Positions 59,917 to 64,000 of a DNA stretch of 64,000 nt are shown here, piece after piece. The DNA lies in the NCBI GenBank assembly GCA_029974595.1, contig JARKRC010000067.1, positions 1 through 64,000 of the forward strand. The letters are read 5' to 3'. Position 1 is the stretch's first letter; each line of letters opens with the position of its first letter. A program made the position numbers and the translations under genes. This DNA comes from Ereboglobus sp. (GTDB lineage Bacteria; Verrucomicrobiota; Verrucomicrobiia; Opitutales; Opitutaceae). A model generated the notes under the pieces. The model saw only the letters and a program-made list of their open reading frames with translations, ran no database searches and was not told the DNA's origin.

Positions 59917-61842
59917 TCAGGTTTTCGGAGCTTCAGACCTTTTTTTCGGAAGCGAGCGGGTGGCGACTTCCTGCTTCGCGCGCTCGAAGTATTGGGCGAA
60001 GGGCTGCACGCCCTCGTCGCCGGCGGCGCGGGTGCGCACGCTGACGGCGCCGGCCTCGGCTTCCTTGGCGCCGAGGACGAGCACATGCGGGATTTTTTCG
60101 AGCTCGGCGCGGCGGATTTTGGCGCCGAGCTTGTCGCTGTGTTCATCCATCGTGGCGCGGAGACCGGCGGCGCGGAGTTGCGCGAGGAGATTGCGGCCGT
60201 AGTCGAAAACCTTGTCGCTGATCGGGACGAGGCGGATTTGCTCGGGCGCGAGCCAGAGCGGGAAATCGCCCGCGAAGTGTTCGATGAGGACGCCGCAGAA
60301 GCGCTCCATCGAGCCGAAGGGCGCGCGGTGGATCATCACGGGGCGGTGCGGCTGGTTGTCCGGGCCGATGTAGGAGAGGTCGAAGCGGATGGGCAGGTTG
60401 TAATCCACCTGCACGGTGCCGAGCTGCCATTCGCGTCCGATGACGTCCTTGATGACGAAGTCGATTTTCGGGCCGTAGAAGGCGGCTTCGCCGGGTTCCT
60501 CCGTAAAGGGAACGCCGAGTGTCTTCGCGGCGTTGCGGCAGGCTTCCTCGGCCTTGTCCCAGTTTTCAGCCTTGCCCGTGTATTTGTTGGAATCGGGATC
60601 GCGGAGACCGACGCGCACGCGGTAGTCGGACATGCCGAGGGTGTTGAGCACGATCTTCACGAGCGAGAGGCAGCCGAGCACTTCCTCGGCGACCTGTTCC
60701 TCGGTGCAGAAGAGGTGCGCGTCGTCCTGCGTGAAACCGCGCACGCGGGTCATGCCGTTGAGCTCGCCGGACTGCTCCCAGCGGTAAACGGTGCCGAACT
60801 CGGCGAGGCGCACGGGGAGGTCGCGGTAGGAGTGCGGCCGCGAGGCGAAGATTTTTATGTGATGCGGGCAATTCATCGGCTTGAGCATGAAGCCGTCGAG
60901 AAGCTGGCTGGCGTCCATGACGCGGTCGGCCGTGATCATTTGCGCGCCGACGCGCTCGTTGAGTTGCTGCGCGAATTGCGCGGAGACGGCTTCGAGGCGC
61001 GCGGTCATCTCGGCGCAGGAGCAGCCCTCGGAGGCGATGCGCGCGAGCTGGTCGGGCTCGGCGAACGCGGGGAATTGCGACTCCTTGTAATACGGGAAGT
61101 GGCCGGAAGTTTTGTAGAGCGCGAGCTTGCCGATGTGCGGGGTGAAGACTTGGAAGTAGCCTTGCTTGCGCAGCTCCTCGCTGATGAAGGTCTGCAATTC
61201 CTGGCGGATGATGGAGCCGTGCGGCGTCCAGAGGATGAGTCCCTGGCCGACGTCTTCGTCGATGTGAAAGAGTTTCAGGTCACGCCCAAGTTTGCGGTGG
61301 TCGCGGAGCCGGGCCTGTTCGAGGCGTTCGAGGTATTGGGCGAGTTCGTCCTTCGAGGGAAACGCGGTGCCATAGATGCGCTGGAGCTGTTTGTTTTTCT
61401 CGTCGCCGCGATGATACGCGCCGGCGATGGAGAGGAGCTTGAATGCCTTAATCTGCTTCGTATAGCGGACGTGGGTGCCGGCGCACAGGTCGATGAATTC
61501 GCCGTTTTGGTAGAAGGAGATTTTTTCGCCCTCGGGGATGTCGTCGAGACGTCCGAGTTTGTAGCGTTCCTGTCCGATTTGCCTGATGATGGCCTTGGCC
61601 TCGTCGCGGGAAACCTCCTTGCGGGTGAATGCCTGATTTTCGTCGATGACCTTCTTCATTTCGGCCTCGATTTTTGCGAGGTCGTCCTGGGTGAGTTTGT
61701 GATCGAGGTCGATGTCGTAGTAGAAACCGGTGTCCGTCGGGGGGCCGATGTCGAGCTTGGCATCGGGGAAGATGCGCAATACGGCGGTCGCAAGGATATG
61801 CGAGCAAGAGTGACGGATTTCTTCGAGCGGTGTCATGGACAT
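59917..61842 (-). CDS. thrS: Threonyl-tRNA synthetase lacking the TGS domain
   Basis: 641 aa from ATG 61842 (ATG 61836 is also possible). It opens at EIRHSCSHILATAVLRIFPDAK, the HxxxH of the N2 editing domain, with FIDLCAGTHVRYT near 120; the N-terminal TGS domain of about 60 residues found in most ThrRS is absent, and nothing like it is encoded upstream. The class II core has motif 2 RVRGFTQDDAHLFC, KPMNCPHH (zinc Cys and partners) and HRAPFGSMERF. An insertion of ~50 residues lies at about 258-312, before KPMNCPHH. The anticodon domain ends the protein. It charges tRNA-Thr and edits Ser. Confidence 0.95.
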   Translation of the reverse strand: MSMTPLEEIRHSCSHILATAVLRIFPDAKLDIGPPTDTGFYYDIDLDHKLTQDDLAKIEAEMKKVIDENQAFTRKEVSRDEAKAIIRQIGQERYKLGRLDDIPEGEKISFYQNGEFIDLCAGTHVRYTKQIKAFKLLSIAGAYHRGDEKNKQLQRIYGTAFPSKDELAQYLERLEQARLRDHRKLGRDLKLFHIDEDVGQGLILWTPHGSIIRQELQTFISEELRKQGYFQVFTPHIGKLALYKTSGHFPYYKESQFPAFAEPDQLARIASEGCSCAEMTARLEAVSAQFAQQLNERVGAQMITADRVMDASQLLDGFMLKPMNCPHHIKIFASRPHSYRDLPVRLAEFGTVYRWEQSGELNGMTRVRGFTQDDAHLFCTEEQVAEEVLGCLSLVKIVLNTLGMSDYRVRVGLRDPDSNKYTGKAENWDKAEEACRNAAKTLGVPFTEEPGEAAFYGPKIDFVIKDVIGREWQLGTVQVDYNLPIRFDLSYIGPDNQPHRPVMIHRAPFGSMERFCGVLIEHFAGDFPLWLAPEQIRLVPISDKVFDYGRNLLAQLRAAGLRATMDEHSDKLGAKIRRAELEKIPHVLVLGAKEAEAGAVSVRTRAAGDEGVQPFAQYFERAKQEVATRSLPKKRSEAPKT

Positions 61843-62027
61843 GTTGTCAGTAATAAAAAGCTGAAAGATTGAGGGACTGAAAGGCTGAAGGAAAGGACGT
61901 TTGCAGATCGTTGGCCATGAAAATTCCCGGCAAATGCGTTCCACGCGCGCGTGCAACAGGATGAATGCTCTTGTTTTACATGGGGGTTTTTCGCTATTCG
62001 TTTTCTGACATTCACTCATCAAATACA

Positions 62028-64000
62028 ATGAACCCTGACCCAATCCCACTCCTCCGCCGTCTGCTACCGCTGTCCGTCATCGCCTGCCTGTTGTTTTCCG
62101 CCAGCGCGCGCGCCGAACAACCGTCCTCGGAAAAGCTCAACATCAGCGGGATATATCCGCATCTGGCATTTTATAATGACGAGGGCGAATGCGGCACCGG
62201 CGCCGTGGTGCCCTGGGCGGGGAGCCTGTGGGTCATCACCTACGGGCCGCACAAACCCTACGGCTCATCCGACAAGCTCTACCAGATTTCCCCCGTGCTC
62301 GAACGAACCGTGCGCCCCGAAAGCATCGGCGGCACGCCCGCCAACCGCATGATCCACAAGGAAAGCAACCAGCTCTTCATCGGCCCGTATGCGATCGACC
62401 AGTCCGGCAATGTGCGTGTGATCGATTACAAGGCGATGCCCGGGCGACACACCGGCAATGCGCGACATCTCTTCGACCCCGCCGGGAAAATATACTACGC
62501 TACGATGGAGGAAGGTTTTTATGAAGTGGATGTCGCCACGCTCAAACCCACCGTCCTCTATCCGGACTGGAACCTCCTGCGCAAAGCCGGCCATCTTTCG
62601 CAGCATTCGGAATTGCTGCCCGGCGCCCACGGCAAGGGCGCGTATTCGGGACAGGGCGTGATGGTTTATTCCAACAACGGCGAATCCTCTAAGGAGGCGC
62701 GGAAACGCTTCGATGTCGAATCGGGCGTGCTCGCCGAATGGGACGGCCGCGACTGGAAGGTCATTCGTCGCAACCAATTCGTCGAGGTCACCGGTCCCGG
62801 CGGAATCCACGGCAACAGCAATCCCGCGACCGACCCGATCTGGGCCACCGGATGGGATCACAAATCCATTTTGATCGGCGTGCGAAGCGACGGCGCGTGG
62901 TCATTTTACCGCCTGCCCATGGCGAGCCGCTCCTACGACGGCGCGCACGGCTTCAACACCGAATGGCCGCGCATCCGCGACATCGGCACGCCGGACAAGC
63001 CCGACTATCTGATGACCATGCACGGCATGTTCTGGCGCTTCCCCGGCACCTTCACCGCGAAAAACACCGCAGGCATCCGCCCGCGCTCGGCCTACCTGAA
63101 AGTCATTGGCGACTTCACCCGCTGGAACGACCGGATCGTCTTCGGCTGCGACGATTCCGCCAAAAACGAGTTCCTCAACAAACGCAAAGCCAAGGGCGGC
63201 ATCCGCGGCCCCGGACAATCCAACTCCAACCTCTGGTTCACCTCCATCGACAAGCCCGACCACATCGGCCCCAACACCGCCTCCGGCCATGTGTGGCTGC
63301 GCGAGGCAGTGAAGGCCGGCAGCGCGTCCGAGCCGTTTCTCTTTTCCGGCTGGGATGAACGCTGCGCATGGCTGAAAAACGACGGCGCGCAACCTGTCGT
63401 TTTCCGTTTCGAAATCGATGCGAAAGGCGACAACACCTGGCGCGAAGCCAAAAAAATCACCGTGTCCGCCGGCGGCTCCGCCTTTGTCGATTGCAAGGAA
63501 ATCGGCATCGGCGAATGGATCCGCGTCAGCACCGACAAGGACACCGTCGCCAGCGTCGCATTCGCCTATACAAACCGCGAGAAACGCCATGCCCTCGCCG
63601 ATCCCATGTTCAACAGACTCGCTCGCATCGGCGACGCGCGTCATCAGGACGGCATCGTCCTGGGCCGTGCCGGCAACCGCTACACGATGGCCCTCGCCGC
63701 CAGCGATGAATCGGGCGAAACCGGCTATTACGAACTGGACGGCGACATGCGCCTCACCCGCAAGGACGATCCCCAAACCGCCGCCATCGTCCGCCAGCAA
63801 CTCGCCATCCCCAGCCGCATCGTCGAAATTGACGAAGGCTCCGTGCTCATCGTGGACGACTCCGAGCGCCGCTGGCGCCTGCCGCTGGGCGACGCGCGTT
63901 TCACCGAGCCCTCGCTCAACGGCTCGCTGCGCATCTGCCGCGAGGTCTCCACCGAGCGCGACCTGTTCAACTGCCACGGCACCTTCTACGAATTGCCCGC
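62028..64000 (+). CDS. Large exported protein of unknown family, cut by the window end
   Basis: 657 codons are visible and the frame runs open to the last base. A signal peptide (residues 1-29, ASARAEQ) is followed by blade-like beta segments (GAVVPWAGSLWVITYGPHK; KLYQISPVLERTV; IYYATMEEGFYEVDVATLK; GDWTRWN-like DFTRWNDRIVFGCDDSAKNEF), suggestive of a beta-propeller. Many HG/HS/W residues recur at blade ends. No catalytic motif is recognised. It is divergent from thrS. High-GC codon use matches the core genome. A role in surface glycan handling is only a guess. Confidence 0.6.
   Translation, partial: MNPDPIPLLRRLLPLSVIACLLFSASARAEQPSSEKLNISGIYPHLAFYNDEGECGTGAVVPWAGSLWVITYGPHKPYGSSDKLYQISPVLERTVRPESIGGTPANRMIHKESNQLFIGPYAIDQSGNVRVIDYKAMPGRHTGNARHLFDPAGKIYYATMEEGFYEVDVATLKPTVLYPDWNLLRKAGHLSQHSELLPGAHGKGAYSGQGVMVYSNNGESSKEARKRFDVESGVLAEWDGRDWKVIRRNQFVEVTGPGGIHGNSNPATDPIWATGWDHKSILIGVRSDGAWSFYRLPMASRSYDGAHGFNTEWPRIRDIGTPDKPDYLMTMHGMFWRFPGTFTAKNTAGIRPRSAYLKVIGDFTRWNDRIVFGCDDSAKNEFLNKRKAKGGIRGPGQSNSNLWFTSIDKPDHIGPNTASGHVWLREAVKAGSASEPFLFSGWDERCAWLKNDGAQPVVFRFEIDAKGDNTWREAKKITVSAGGSAFVDCKEIGIGEWIRVSTDKDTVASVAFAYTNREKRHALADPMFNRLARIGDARHQDGIVLGRAGNRYTMALAASDESGETGYYELDGDMRLTRKDDPQTAAIVRQQLAIPSRIVEIDEGSVLIVDDSERRWRLPLGDARFTEPSLNGSLRICREVSTERDLFNCHGTFYELP

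Noticed and set aside
59899-61872. Plus-strand open frame opposite thrS
   Set aside because: Mirror of thrS codon bias; no recognisable domain.
61843-62027. T-box or leader-peptide control of thrS
   Set aside because: No T-box sequence, specifier loop or Thr-rich leader peptide in the upstream region.
1-64000. tRNA or rRNA genes
   Set aside because: No cloverleaf with TTCRANNC arm or rRNA-conserved stretch was noticed on either strand; a dedicated scan would be decisive.

Overview
The window reads as chromosome from a Gram-negative, GC-rich bacterium of the Verrucomicrobiota, most likely the Opitutales/Opitutaceae. This is inference from gene content: LptB, a TonB receptor and beta-barrel proteins show a diderm envelope; HPr kinase occurs without visible PTS partners; FecR, DUF1015, YugP-type peptidase and rhamnogalacturonan acetylesterase families are present; and many short dispersed palindromes fill the intergenic gaps. 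Most genes show strong third-position G/C. Shine-Dalgarno sequences are often weak or absent, so many starts rest on signal peptides and family alignment.

Layout. 0-9.2 kb is an accessory island of lower GC. It opens with the end of an IS3-family element and closes with a chimeric integrase remnant, a MITE-like inverted repeat and an AraC remnant. Inside lie four envelope or secreted genes: a thioredoxin-fold/TPR protein, a half-length O-antigen ligase with an extra C-terminal domain, a YD/RHS-like protein, and a large alpha/beta-hydrolase esterase. From 9.3 to 23.5 kb is mostly housekeeping: zinc peptidase, smc, lptB, hprK, rph, a cobA-hemD fusion, a divergent sugar-isomerase-like/acetylesterase pair, an XRE regulator, hpf and a UDP-glucose dehydrogenase of the eukaryote-like type. 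At 26.2-23.5 kb on the minus strand a fluoride riboswitch precedes crcB and DUF190, tightly followed by acpH, an SDR and dps. At 30.5-26.3 kb is a probable metal (zinc-like) TonB uptake cluster with DUF480 and aldo/keto reductase genes. At 30.7-33.6 kb are DUF1015, a queuosine-precursor transporter (yhhQ) with a candidate preQ1-I riboswitch, and a SpoU methyltransferase. At 36.5-33.7 kb an ECF-like sigma factor, a membrane protein and an RDD/bactofilin-like protein form a coupled operon.

From 36.9 to 46.8 kb come ribBA (degenerate cyclohydrolase half), a duplicated-domain secreted protein, ald, sanA, rsmG and a polyamine ABC transporter in the unusual order potC-potD-potB-potA, interrupted by a 265-bp repeat. 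From 46.9 to 64 kb: recQ, amn, a DUF486 protein, an outer-membrane barrel, recA, a Sel1 protein, an ICMT-like methyltransferase, a phosphodiesterase, a BFN nuclease, an O-antigen ligase/TPR protein, FecR, tmk, a PfkB kinase, a TGS-less thrS, and the start of a large secreted protein cut by the window end.

The most interesting non-coding signals are two small-molecule RNA switches, each poised to hide a ribosome binding region, and a family of ~262-265 bp composite palindromes found in opposite orientation at 36.6 and 44.3 kb. No tRNA, rRNA or CRISPR array was seen. No wholly new multi-gene defence system is evident; the best candidates for undescribed biology are the extended fluoride operon, the envelope island and the sigma/bactofilin-like operon.
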